Assembly: GCA_028641055.1 (NCBI GenBank)
Contig: CM054057.1
Span: forward strand, 330,428,482-330,492,481
Direction of reading: 5' to 3'
Origin: Alopecurus myosuroides
Lineage: Eukaryota; Streptophyta; Magnoliopsida; Poales; Poaceae
Length of the DNA stretch: 64,000 nucleotides
Positions 12,600 through 23,500 of this stretch are shown here, in pieces. Each line of letters opens with the position of its first letter. The stretch's first letter is position 1. Under the pieces are notes generated by a model, which had not been told where the DNA came from, searched no databases, and saw only the letters and a list, made by a program, of their open reading frames with translations. The translations under genes and the position numbers were made by a program.

Positions 12600-13640
12600 A
12601 TTTTTGGAAATAAAAACAAAACGTGCAAACTTTTGTTACGGAGTGGCACCCTACCCACAGACACTGCCCCGTGGGCCTGGTGGCCAGCGTGGCGCTGTGT
12701 GGTGCTGGTGTGGCAGCAAGGGTGGATGACAGGTGGGGTCACGCATAGTGTGGAAATAAATGGCCCAAAAAAGGGGCTTTGCACCGCGCGGGAGTCGAAC
12801 TCGCGCCCTTGCGCGTTCGAGCCAAGCACCGAGCCACTGGGCTGAGTCTCACATCTGTCAAAGTACAAGCCCGATTGGTTTTTGTAGTAGATCTGCGGGA
12901 TTCCCTTCAACCTGACGAAACTGACGAGAACAGAAACTGACGAGAACAGAACGCACGATTGCGGAGGCTCCGGCGGTGATTTCCACGGCTCGCCGGTGTG
13001 CGGGTGCTGGTGATGTGTGTGGACGGTGCAAGTGGGCGACGTGCGCGTGAGATACAGAACGGATCGGAGGGGAGGGGAAGGAGCAGTGGCGATCACCTGC
13101 TGCTCGTTGTCGGCCTTCAGTCGTCGAGGCAGAACGGAGGGAGTTGCCGGCGACGGCGCGGCCACTCCGGGTGCTCCCAGCGAACGGCGAGGAGACGGGG
13201 AGGCCCAGGAGGACGCCGCGGTCTCATTCCCGCCCTCGGGGGCTTCTCGAGGCGACCAAGGCGAGGGGACGGTGGGGGTGGTCTGACGGCGGTGAGGCAG
13301 TGGTGGGTGCAGAGAGCGAACCTTGGTGAGAGAGAGGGAAAGCTAGCAGAGAGGAGGGAGGCGTCGCGGCGGTGGTAGGGAAAGAGGGGGTAGAGCTAGG
13401 GTTAGGGATCGGGGCTCGATGGAGTAGGTCTAAGTAGAGGGGGTAGGGGCGTATCGGCCGTCGGGGCATGACCGCTGCATCCGTGGCATGCTTGGATGCA
13501 GTGCCGTACTGCAGGAAGAAGAAAGGGGTGGTGCAGCGAATCGTTACGGGCCAGGAAGGAGAAGGTAATTGGGCTGGGCTGCTCCCTCTGCTGTGCGCTT
13601 TGCTTTTTTAATATTTCTGTTTCATTTTTTTTTGCTGCAA
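12600..13640. other. GC-rich core of the solo LTR
   Basis: Composition jumps from AT-rich to GC-rich (GGAGGGGAGGAG, GGCGGTGAGG stretches). Long open frames exist on both strands but overlap each other and show no recognisable domain. This is the likely promoter/5' leader portion of the LTR, by analogy with other long LTRs. It contains the tRNA-like segment at 12781-12844. Confidence 0.5.
12781..12844 (-). other. tRNA-like segment with B-box (degenerate)
   Basis: On the minus strand the segment has a TGGCTCGGTGC stretch resembling an A box, a CTTG/CAAG mini-stem, then GCGAGTTCGACTCCCGC, which fits the T-arm and RNA polymerase III B box (GGTTCGANNCC-like) with one mismatch in the stem. The anticodon arm does not fold to the normal 5+7 geometry and there is no CCA. 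I treat it as a decayed tRNA-like or pol III promoter-like sequence, not a working tRNA gene. Confidence 0.4.
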
Positions 13641-13689
13641 CCAAAATTGGAAGAAAAGAAGGCCTTTAGGGTTAGGAAAAATTCATAGA

Positions 13690-14310
13690 AAAATAGGGTG
13701 TGCTCCTGGTGTTAATTACAACCAATTAACAAGTTTGAATTTCCAAAATATTTGAATTTGTGGTGCTGTTTGGAAATAAGCCAAATTGAAATGAGTTTCT
13801 TTATTACTTGAACATTAACAAAACCACACTTTTAAATAGGGTGACCCCTATGATTAACTTGATTAAAATTTGTTGATTGGATTGGTAAAGTTTATAAGTT
13901 CAAAAGTGTTCTGTTTTGAATGTTTTGGTTTGAATTTGAGCAATTTAGAGATTAACAGATTAATATTGAAAACAAGGATTTTAATAGGGTGAACCCTATG
14001 GTTTAATGTGATTGAATTAGTTGATTTTAATTTTGGAGATTTTTATAAACTCAAGTTGGGTGCTGATTTGAAGAATTGCTTTGAATTTGAAACCAAGTTG
14101 GATTTAATTAATTGAAATAATACCACCATTTTATTAGTTGAACAAACATGGAATAAATGGAAACAATAGATTAGATTGTTTTGGTAATTTTCATAATTTT
14201 CCAATTGGGTGTTGTTTATACAATGTATTGAATTTTTGAATGTGATTTTGGAAACAATTGATTGATTAGAACCAATATTTTAATAAGTGATCAACATGGA
14301 ATAAAATGGA
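13690..14310. repeat. Second AT-rich array of the solo LTR, period about 145-150 bp
   Basis: AAATAGGGTG recurs at 13691, 13834 and (TAATAGGGTG) 13982. An ATTTTATTAGTTGAACAAAC-like block follows at about 14127 and 14276. Spacing is 143-149 bp. The units also share TTGATTRAATTTG-like text. The array is diverged and differs in unit length from the one at 11.5-12.6 kb. Confidence 0.55.
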
Positions 14311-14548
14311 ACAAATTGGTTGTTATTATTTGAAATAACATTTTGGAAATTGTAACATCACAAGGATGAAACAAAAGGTTTGAATTTTGGTTTGAAATTC
14401 AAATAGAAAACAAAGGAAAACAACTGAAAACAGTTGGAAAACAAACAAAACAAAATGCAATCAACATGATGCCATGATGCAAAACATAAAATAACAGAGA
14501 GCAAAACATTCTAAAGGCTATTTTTCAGACTTGGGATGTTACAGGAGT

Positions 14549-15045
14549 TAAGAGTAAGAGGTGGCATTAGAGAATTCTTGCGGTGCTGGATAGAGACCCC
14601 GCCGCAAGCAAGAAGTGCTCCGTCACCGCTTTCGCGGCACGGTTTTGCACTAAAAAAGTTCGATAAAGAGAGCCAAACTTGGCGGAGTGCACAAGTATGA
14701 CTCGGAAAGGACGATGAAGTGGGAAATATTTAACACAGAGTTAGGCCCTATGTCAAATATTCGGAGGCCATAGTGGCTCAGAATGTCTCGAAAGAAAGGA
14801 TGACCCGGAGGACGGAACCCCCGGGTCACGTGCTCCACAAAACATATTACCTCATCATCCGCAGGTGTGGGGCGGGTCTCGTTACCCGGCACCCTCCAAT
14901 GGATATCCTTTTGAGAGGGGAGAACCCCTAACTCGGCCAGTTCTTCTAACTTGGCCTTCGTAACCGTGGACCGCGCCCAGTTGGCGGATATGGAGTTGGT
15001 GGCCTTGGCCTTGGCCGGCTGTTTCCCCTGCCTCTTGGGAGCCAT
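14549..15045 (-). pseudogene. Antisense gene of Tat element, first coding exon (PF04195-like)
   Basis: The start codon is at 15045 (MAPKRQGKQPAKAKATN), just after an AG acceptor, implying an upstream 5'-UTR intron. The product has a basic N terminus, then the family core HWRVPGNETRPTPADDEVIC, HVTRGFRPPGHPFFRDIL, SHYGLRIFDIGPNSVLNI. The frame meets a stop at 14650 inside a run of T, where one base fewer or more would restore the expected continuation (SAKPCRESGDGALLACGGVS). A slippage-type frameshift in this copy is therefore likely. The exon is then interrupted by the solo LTR at 14543; its continuation is at 9245 downward. The family is known only as a grass retrotransposon antisense protein. 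Confidence 0.75.
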
Positions 15046-16245
15046 GGGATTAACCTGCAAAGCACAAGATAGAAGGGTACAAGAAATAAGACTCGGAAAC
15101 CATGAGTCGTCCGAATATTTGCGAGCGATATCGAGAAAACATGGAAGCCAAAAATTATCCGAGTATCATTCTGTGGAGCAAGGTTACAAGTTATCCGGGT
15201 ATCAAACATCGTTACAAAAACTATGAAGGGCTTACGTGTTGAAAGGTGTTTGGGGAAGATGGATGGTTACCCATGTATCTACTGCAAACAAAAGAGCCGG
15301 AAGAAGAGAATTTTCCGGGTGTCAACGGCAAGCGCGGAAATTTTGGGCGGCCCGAGCCTAGATTGGAGATTTCATTTCCAGATTCATGGTGAAATTAATG
15401 ATTATAGGCAGTAGGGGAATGAAATGGAATCTATATTCAATCCATTGGATGAGCTAAAAGGAATTTGAGCGACCTAGTTCGGCGTGGCGAGAGAAATGAC
15501 CGGCGGGTTGACTTAGATCCAATCTGAAATAAATCTAGAAATTGCGAGGTCAAGTTAATGGATGCGGGAAGCTTACTGGAGGAGATTGGAGTAAATCCCG
15601 GCGGAGGCACATAGCGCAGTCTTGGTGCCCCTTTGTGACTCCCGGCGGGCAAGTCGGGGGCGCGGTGGCGGATCTTGGCGGCGGCGCGGGGCGCACCGTG
15701 GCGGAGCGCAGCCGGCGGCAGATGGGTTCCGGCGATGTGCGTGAGGTTTCCGTAATGGTGTTGTGCGGGCGCAAGAGATGCGGAAGCGAAAAGAAGAGGA
15801 AAAGGGGGAAATGAGCTGTTGGGGTTGGGTTCACCTCTAAGTACCTATTTATAAGGGCACGGGTGGGCAAACCTAGCTCAACAAGCGGGAGCCGGAAATT
15901 TCGGAGTAACGGCTATCTGCCTAAGTTTCGTTGGATATGCCTTAAGTGCTGGACGAAATATCCGGATAGACATAAGAAAGAGATCTCCTCCGCAACATCA
16001 GGATCAATTATCGAGTAAAGTAAATTAGATCTTTAAACATTCTTATCAGGGTGTTGATCCGGAAAAGCTGAGCAAAGGACTTGGAGAAAGCCGGGTTATT
16101 ATATGGCCACCTTGGAGTTAGGCCTAGCTGTTTATTAAAGCAATTTAACCCGGCCTCCATTGAAGTTATAAGTTTGATAATTTTGCAGGGAATAGCGTGC
16201 GCTTCAAAGAGAATCTCGTGAAGCCCAAGCTATTCTGGGGACTAC
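15046..16245. other. Tat-element 3' region: antisense 5' leader and PPT
   Basis: No plus-strand gene is supported. The region contains the presumed promoter and non-coding first exon of the antisense gene (GC-rich around 15600-15780). At 16234-16245 the plus strand reads CTGGGGACTAC directly before the 3' LTR, which serves as the polypurine tract. Confidence 0.55.
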
Positions 16246-16722
16246 TGATGGAGGGATGATAACCCGGTAGGCCCACACCAAGGTGTAACTCGGCCCAATG
16301 GACGCTGCGCAAGATCCGGCTAAGGATAAAGGAGCTTTTGGAAGGCCCAAGTTCGTAGACCTCGTAACCCGGATTGTGGGTTACGGTAAGGAAAGTTAGG
16401 GTTTCTCGTATGCGGTGTCCGGGTAGGGTTCAGGGTGCGCCTTGGAGGGCAAGCCAGGGGGGTCCGGGTGCTTTATAAACCGGCCCCTCGGTCTAGTTTA
16501 GAAGGCCAAGAGTTCTGGCAATATCGCCTGATATCGAACATCCAGTGTAACACGAGGGTTGAGTTAATATATCGAGATCGGAGACTCGGCGACTTGATTG
16601 CCGGCTTCCAGATCGAGTATCATCAGGTTTTCCTCTGAGCTAAACCTTCTCCCAAACGCTTGTGTCGACTTGCCCCAAGATCAGTTACCCCTGGTAACGT
16701 CTGCCGTGATTATCCCACGACA
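16246..16722 (+). repeat. 3' LTR of Tat-type element (477 bp)
   Basis: It has the same length and ends as 1357-1833. About seven substitutions separate them. The CTTTATAAAC box is at 16471-16480. Confidence 0.93.
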
Positions 16723-16727
16723 GAACT

Positions 16728-18173
16728 GGTAAGTAGAATAGCAAAGGAATAATAAAAGCAACAGGTGTTTTTGTGTTTTAATTGTGTAGTGCAAGTAAAG
16801 TAAAATGCGGAAAGTAAATTGCAGCAAGTAGTAGGTCTCAATGAGAGACAAAGCCCAATCCTCTAATGCGCAAGAGGACAGGCTCAAGTGTGTGTTTGTG
16901 TCTTATATGTGGAAAACGTTCCCGAGGGCTGCACGGATTTAGCTGGCATAGTGATTCATTGCATAACATGTTTGTATATCTTGTCTAGTTTTAATCTTCT
17001 TCGGACGGAGCCACAAATAGGAATAGCTAAATAAATAAACTATCACCCCTTATGATGTATCACGTGGCCAATTAAATGACAGCACGAGAATTATTAAGAC
17101 ATGATGTCCCACCATAGCCTTATGCTCTAAGGTCCCCGATACAAGTACCCTCATAATGCAATTCAACGACTCTGTCTCAAGTTCCTGTCACCTAAAGACA
17201 TCATCACGTCACTACACTACGGTGTTCTCCTATGAGCACATGTAGGTGAAGTGTTGTACAGTCGACGTTCGTACAACACCATCATAGAATCACATAAAAG
17301 ATAAATACTAGACCAAATAACAACTCATCTTATGTAACAAATCATTGCCAATTCATCCTATGCCCTCAGGAACATGCGGGAACTACTCACAACGTGCAAA
17401 CATGATCATGTATGGTGACATATGTGGTACAACACATCTGAAACAATGGATCCACCACCAAATAATGACAAGTACTCAATCCCAAACATGCAACGGAGTA
17501 CAATAACACGTATCTAGGGTGTAGCAATGATCAAACTATGAGGGGAACGGAGTGGATCACGGTGATGGTGATGGTGGAGATGCAGGTGCTGGTGAGGATG
17601 GTGATGGAGATGCCTCCTCCCACGCCAAGGAGGAGATGGGGATGAAGATGGGGATGATTTCCCCCTTCTCCGGAGCTCCGGAGCAGCAGGATATGTCTCC
17701 CCCACGGAGATTTTCGAGAGTTTCGCCGCCCTGGCGGCTCCGTCTCGTCTCGGGAAAATTAGGGTGTTGGTGTTCGGGGAGGACGGAGTCGTCAGCAAAA
17801 AGACCTCGGGGAGGAGGTGCTGTGGGCCCATTTGGGGCCCCACACGCGGCCAGGGAATCTGGCCGCGTGGGCTACCCCCTTTTGGGCCTCCTGGCCCTCC
17901 TCCTTTGTGTCATGTGCCCACGGCCTTTCTCCCGAAGAAAAACTGACAGGGTTTCTTTCCTTTCGCAATTTGGATACCTGTAGCTCCTGAAACATCAAAA
18001 ACATGAAAACAGGTGTTTTCTGACACCCAGAAATTAAATACCAAAAATAGGGACTTTGTAGGAAAGTCCCAGAAAATCATCTAAAACATGCAAAACAATG
18101 ACATAGCATTGATAAAACATCCCAATAATTCCTATATGGAGGGTATAAATGATGATATAAAATGCACGTATCA
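16728..18173 (-). repeat. 3' LTR of outer element, second fragment
   Basis: It continues the LTR broken at 1356 and matches 25430-26876. It ends CGTATCA at 18173. It includes a GGTGATGGTGATGG-type short repeat (about 17555-17615) and an inverted CACGCGGCCAGG/CCTGGCCGCGTG pair (about 17850-17868). Confidence 0.92.
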
Positions 18174-18174
18174 A

Positions 18175-18188
18175 CTCCCCCAAGCTTA
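18175..18188 (-). other. Polypurine tract of outer element (LTR-proximal)
   Basis: The minus strand reads TAAGCTTGGGGGAG immediately before the 3' LTR. This is the second-strand primer site. An identical tract sits at 19624-19637. Confidence 0.8.
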
Positions 18189-19623
18189 AACCTTTGCTCG
18201 TCCTCGAGTAAATAAGTACATAGATCATTACATGCATCAATGGACTTATGGTTGATAAATAAATACGGGCATTGTATCATCATCATGTTCAGTTATAATG
18301 CAAGATGAATGAATAGAACTCATACACATAAGGATAACATATTTGAAGCTCTAGCAAACACCCCATACTTTTGAAAGCAACTAACCATTGTATGTTGGAC
18401 AATCGAATTATACTCTTTAATTTGGAGAAAGATAAATGAGTAGAGGTAAAACATGATCAAGTCTCATTTAGTTTCCAAACTATTCAGCTTAAATTACTAA
18501 TTGTAATGTGGCATCCATTGGGCTAAGACTCTCATTGCCCCTTTATCATTAGCATCTTAATTTATGAATGTTGAAGTAATGTGGTTGAGAAGGTGTTGGT
18601 TGAATGTCTCATGCCCCGTGAGTGTGAAAACCTACTCCATGATTACTCAACTTAAGATTCCTAATAAGCTTTGTACAATCATAATAAGTATTAATGACAT
18701 CATAGAGAATTGCAAAGAGGTACCTCTTGCCCCATGACATAGAAACCAGCCCATGTTACAATAACAAGATGAACAAACGGAGTAGACTCATCATCCTTTT
18801 TTATTTCATTCACTATATGCATAGCTTCTTATTTTATTGTAGGATGTGTTTGTAGAGTCCACTCTAGCTGTAAGTAAATTTCCACCATGATCAAGCATGG
18901 CTTGGGTTAGCGGCCCAATGCAATTTCTCTAGTCATATATACTTACTCATCAAAACTTACTATTCCTCTATTTCATTTCGGCATGGCAGGAGTCCAAAAA
19001 CAAAAGCACATGACATCAACTAAATATAAAATTTCTTTGTGCAATGTTGAAAGATTTTCACGTGATGCACGTGTTAGCCAACTCCCAACCAAAATCCTTG
19101 TCAAGCACAAAACTTTTAGCTCCCATTAATGGGTCATGTTTGTTAAGTGCAATAGAAATAAATGTGTGCATTCAAAAGTTCGTGAGAGTCTTATCCCAAA
19201 TTCAGCCCATGCCAATTAATAATATAAGCATCTTAATTTAGAGCATAAATGAAACTATAACATGGTGAACATGCTCGAAATAGCCATTAAGCTAATAGAT
19301 ACATAGTGGATTTATGTCATAATGAGATAATTCTACAATTGTCCAACACACTCAAGTTAATTAATTTCAAGGCAAGATGTGATTGAAACCTCTAAATATG
19401 CCATGCTCATTTGCATGAGTGTTACCCATAAATCCCCAAAACAAGGGAATCATGGATGACACCATACTTTATTATTCATTGATAAACCATAAGACGGGGA
19501 TGCATGATAATGCTCAATGAGCTCACTCAAGCCTAAACGAAAACGATACTAGATAATAAAAGCAAGACACACCAAAACTAGATAGACATGATAAAGCTGA
19601 TAAAAGACGGGGGATAGGTGAAA
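18189..19623. other. Non-coding 3' region of outer element
   Basis: About 1.4 kb of AT-rich sequence without a supported gene, between the extra ORF and the 3' LTR. It begins (minus sense) with the internal tract at 19624-19637 and ends with TCGAGGACGAGC-like sequence near the LTR, a motif shared with the family at 29030. Confidence 0.6.
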
Positions 19624-19634
19624 CTCCCCCAAGC

Positions 19635-20204
19635 TTAGAAGTTTGCGTCCTCCGCGGCTATCTCCTTTTCATATTCAGCCTCCCACTCTTCCTTCCTCTT
19701 GTCGTAATCTTCCTTCCACTCTTCCTGCTTCCATGGAAAAGGCCTTCCAGTATGGAAGGACATGGGTGGATCATTGTACCTGAGAGTGGCAGCTTCTGCA
19801 ATCTTCTTGAAACGTTCTTCATACTCACAGTTCTGGTTCTCCATGTCCCACATCAGAGCTTGGTACCTATCCATCTCTGATATGACACGCAGATACCTAG
19901 TCCCCATGTCCTTGATCCTCTTCTCGTACTCCTCTATCTTCTTCTCCAGCTCCAGATTCATGAAGTGGTGGGCATCAAGGCTGCGTTCAACAATAGAGTT
20001 ATACCTGAAAACTGTTTGTTCCAGAGCCTCCAGCCTCTCCTCCAGCGTGCCTTCGGTCTTGGGAGCCTTCACCTCCTCCATGAGAAACACACCATCCTTC
20101 AAGGTCAGGGTTTTCATGGGGGTCATCACGGAGTTGAGGTAATGGTTCACAATGCCTCCCTTGGGTGGATCTTCCCCCCCTAGGTTGGATCCGGAGCTTG
20201 ACAT
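19635..20204 (-). CDS. Extra post-pol ORF of outer element (189 aa, coiled-coil, unknown function)
   Basis: It is an intact reading frame from MSSSGSNLGGEDPPKGGI to a TAA at 19635-19637. The N terminus (1-60) is mixed. Residues about 65-130 are highly charged with heptad-like spacing (LEERLEALEQTVFRYNSIVE, NLELEKKIEEYEKRIKDMGT) and predict a coiled coil. The C terminus is acidic/aromatic (WKEDYDKRKEEWEAEYEKEI). It lies downstream of integrase in the sense orientation, where Athila-type elements carry env-like or unknown ORFs, but I see no signal peptide or membrane segment, so an envelope role is not supported. It is the only undamaged ORF in this element. A structural or regulatory accessory protein is the most that can be inferred. 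Confidence 0.65.
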   Translation of the reverse strand: MSSSGSNLGGEDPPKGGIVNHYLNSVMTPMKTLTLKDGVFLMEEVKAPKTEGTLEERLEALEQTVFRYNSIVERSLDAHHFMNLELEKKIEEYEKRIKDMGTRYLRVISEMDRYQALMWDMENQNCEYEERFKKIAEAATLRYNDPPMSFHTGRPFPWKQEEWKEDYDKRKEEWEAEYEKEIAAEDANF

Positions 20205-20531
20205 GGCTAAACCCTGGCAGACAGAAACAGCAGAAACAAAGATCGCGCGAGAACTCTCGGTGCGGGATTAGATCGACAAAAGGGGGTATATATTGACGGG
20301 TTTTAGGGTAAGACGAAGTGTCGGAGTCGAAAACGAGACGGAACGGGACTCCGAGGTGGAAAAGGGGTACCTCCACGCGGCCAAGGAATCTGGCCGCGTG
20401 TGGGGTCCTCTTTTCCCCCTCGAGGTCCAATTCCTTCCAATTTTCTTGTCCCACACGTTAATTTCCATAAAAAATCAGTTCCGTAAGTTTTCACGCAATT
20501 CCGAGAAACTTCCAAACACAATAATTGTAAA

Positions 20532-23500
20532 TTATTGAATTTGGGTTTCTGAAACTACAGGATCCCTTACAATTACCTCCTCCGGTGTCATTAAGTTTAT
20601 CTCCTCGATGGTTCCTATGAAGCTCTTTCCTGCAATATAATGTTTTAGGCGTTGTCCATTGACCACATGAGGTTTACCTTTCATATCATCGTGAAGACAG
20701 ATGGCCCCCGAACGGTATACCTCTTGTACTACCAATGGACCCTGCCATTTTGAAGCTAATTTCCCTGCAGAAAACTTAAAACGAGAGTTGTACAATAGGA
20801 CTTGATCACCTACTTTAAATTCCTTTCTTTTAATTTTCTTGTCATGCCAAATTTTAACTTTCTCTTTAAACAATTTTGCACTTTCATATGCTTCATTCCT
20901 CCATTCATCTAATAGATTTAGGTCAAGCAATCTCTTCTCCCCCGCTGTTTTTAAATCAAAATTTAGTTTCTTAATAGCCCATCTAGCTTTATGTTCTAAT
21001 TCAACGGGTAAATGACATGCTTTTCCATAAACCATTTTATAAGGAGACATACCCATAGGATTTTTATAAGCAGTTCTATAAGCCCACAATGCATCATTAA
21101 TTTTAAGTGGCCAATCAGATCTAGCTCTGTTTACTGTTTTCTCTAAAATAAGTTTAATTTCCCTATTACTTAATTCAACTTGTCCACTAGTTTGAGGATG
21201 ATAGGGTGATGCAATTCTATGATTAACATTATATTTTGCCAATGTTTTTTCTAAGAACACCATGCATAAAATGAGATCCACCATCAATAATTAAAAATCT
21301 AGGAACACCAAATCTAGGGAAAATAATTTCTTTAAGCATTTGCATGGCTGTGGCATGGTCTGCACTCTTAGTAGGAATTTCTTCTACCCATTTTGTAACA
21401 TAATCAACAACAACTAAAATGTGAGTATGTTTTGTACTAGATGCAGGAAATGGTCCCATAAAGTCAAAACCCCACACATCAAATGGTTCAAGTGGTAATG
21501 TATAGTTCATAGGCATTTCATTCCTTCTACCAATGTTTCCTACTCTTTGACATTTATCACAAGTTTTAATATATTCAGCACAATCCTTGAATAGAGTAGG
21601 CCAATAAAAACCACATTGTAATACCTTTGCTGCAGTACGATCTCCTGCATGATGTCCTCCATAGGGACTGTCATGACAATCTCTTATAATATCCTGCTGT
21701 TCATGCTCAGGTACACAACGTCTAATAATGCCATCAACACTTTTCTTATACAAGAATGGATCATCCCAAAAATAATGTCTAAGGTCATAAAAGAATTTCT
21801 TTCTTTGCTGGTATGTAAATTGTGGTGGCATAACTTTCCCAACAATAAAATTTGCATAATTAGCAAACCAAGGAGATGCAACTTTAGCACTAGAAACACT
21901 AACAAGGGCAAGTTGTTCATTAGCAAAACTATCATTAATAGGAATAGGATCATCAGGTATATTTTCCATTCTAGAAAGATGATCAGCTACGGGATTATCT
22001 TCTCCTTTCCTATCTACTAAGTGTAAATCAAATTATTGCAACAAAAGTACCCATCTTATTAGCCTAGGCTTAGCATCTTTCTTATTCATCAAATATTTAA
22101 TAGCAGAATGATCAGAGTGCACAGTGACTTTTGAATCAATTATGTAAGATCTAAATTTATCACATGCAAATATTACCGCTAAAAATTCTTTTTCAGTTGT
22201 AGCATAATTTCTTTGAGCACCATCTAGTGTTTTACTAGCATAGTAAATAACATTCAATTTCTTATCAACCCTTTGGCCTAAAACAGCTCAAACTGCATAA
22301 TCACTAGCATCACACATAATTTTAAAGGGCAAGTTCCAATCAGGAGGTTGAATAATAGGTGCAGTTATTAAGGCTTTCTTTAAAACATTAAAGAATTCTA
22401 TGCAATCATCATTAAAAGAAAACGGAACATCCTTTTGCAAAAGATTGGTTAGAGGCTTTGATATTTTAGAGAAATCTTTAATGAACCTACGATAAAAATA
22501 TGTATGACCGAGAAAACTTCTTATACCTTTGATGTCTCTTGGATATGGTAATTTCTCAATAGCTTCAATTTTTGCTGGGTCAACTTCTATGCCTCTTCCA
22601 GAAATACGATGCCCAAGAACAATTCCCTCTGTTACCATAAAGTGACACTTCTCCCAATTAAGAACAAGGTGTTGGTCTTCACAATGTTGCAAAACTTTGT
22701 TAAGGTTGAACAAGCAATTATCGAAAGAAGTACCATACACCGAAAAATCATCCATAAATACTTCCACTATCTTTTCAGTATAATCAGCAAATACAGCATT
22801 CATGCATCTCTGAAAAGTAGCAGGCGCATTACATAAACCAAAAGGCATTCTCCTATAAGCAAATGTACCATATGGGCAAGTAAAATTGGTCTTTTCCTGA
22901 TCATCACTATGAACTGGAATTTGAGAGAAGCCTGAATACCCATCTAAATAACAAAAGTGAGAATGTTTAGATAATCTCTCTATCATTTGATCAATAAAGG
23001 GCAATGGATAATGGTCCTTACGAGTTGCTTTATTTAATTTTCTATAATCAATGCACATTCTATAACCAACAACAGTACGTTGAGCAACAAGTTCATCATC
23101 TTTATTAGGAACCACAGTAATTCCACCTTTCTTAGGAACACAATGAACAGGACTAACCCATTTACTATCAGCTATAGGATAAATAATACCAGCCTCTATG
23201 AGTCAAATTACCTTCTTTCTTACCACTTCCTTCATTTTTGGATGTAGACGGCGTTGGAAATCAACAACAGGTTTAGCATCTTCTTCCAAATTAATTTTAT
23301 GCATACATAGAGCTGGACTTATGCCCTTAAGATCATCAAGAGAATAACCAATAGCCTTACGGTGGGCTTTAAGCACATCAAGTAATTTCTCTTCTTCCTC
23401 AGCTGAAAGGTTAGCACTAATAATAACAGGATATATATTTTTCTTATCCAAGTATGCATATTTCAGATTTTCAGGCAAAGGCTTTAATTCAAAACTAGGA

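Larger units (their letters stand above)
9251..14543 (-). mobile_element. Solo-LTR-like insertion, 5.3 kb (LARD-type LTR)
   Basis: The segment begins TGTCGCACCCGG and ends GATGTTACA, with perfect GGAGT duplications, inside the antisense gene of the Tat element. Read on the minus strand it starts TGTAACATCCC. I found no repeated terminal block inside it, no PBS and no pol, so it is best read as one very long LTR left after LTR-LTR recombination. LTRs of 4-5 kb are known for grass LARD elements such as Sukkula; I cannot confirm the family. The orientation is a guess. Layout: mixed-composition part 9251-11380, AT-rich repeat arm 11.4-12.6 kb, GC-rich core 12.6-13.6 kb, second AT-rich repeat arm 13.65-14.5 kb. 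Open frames in the GC-rich core are not supported as genes. Confidence 0.78.
1357..16722 (+). mobile_element. Tat-type gypsy retrotransposon (non-autonomous; gag-pro plus antisense gene)
   Basis: The element is TG...CA bounded, with 477-bp LTRs at both ends and GAACT duplications. Without the 5.3 kb insertion at 9251-14543 it is about 10.1 kb. Plus-strand content is PBS, gag, protease and only the first residues of reverse transcriptase; the rest of pol is deleted. The minus strand carries a multi-exon gene of the 'putative gypsy-type transposon' family (residues like HVTRGFRPPGHPFF), known as the antisense ORF of grass Tat elements such as Grande, Retand and RIRE2. LTR divergence is about 7 of 477 sites by eye (1.5%). 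Mobilisation would need reverse transcriptase and integrase in trans. Confidence 0.92.

Noticed and set aside
12593..13165. 190-codon minus-strand frame in the solo LTR core
   Set aside because: No domain, inside an LTR, overlapped by frames on the other strand.
19635..20204. Calling the accessory ORF an envelope gene
   Set aside because: No signal peptide, transmembrane segment or fusion-like region is visible; only the position is env-like.
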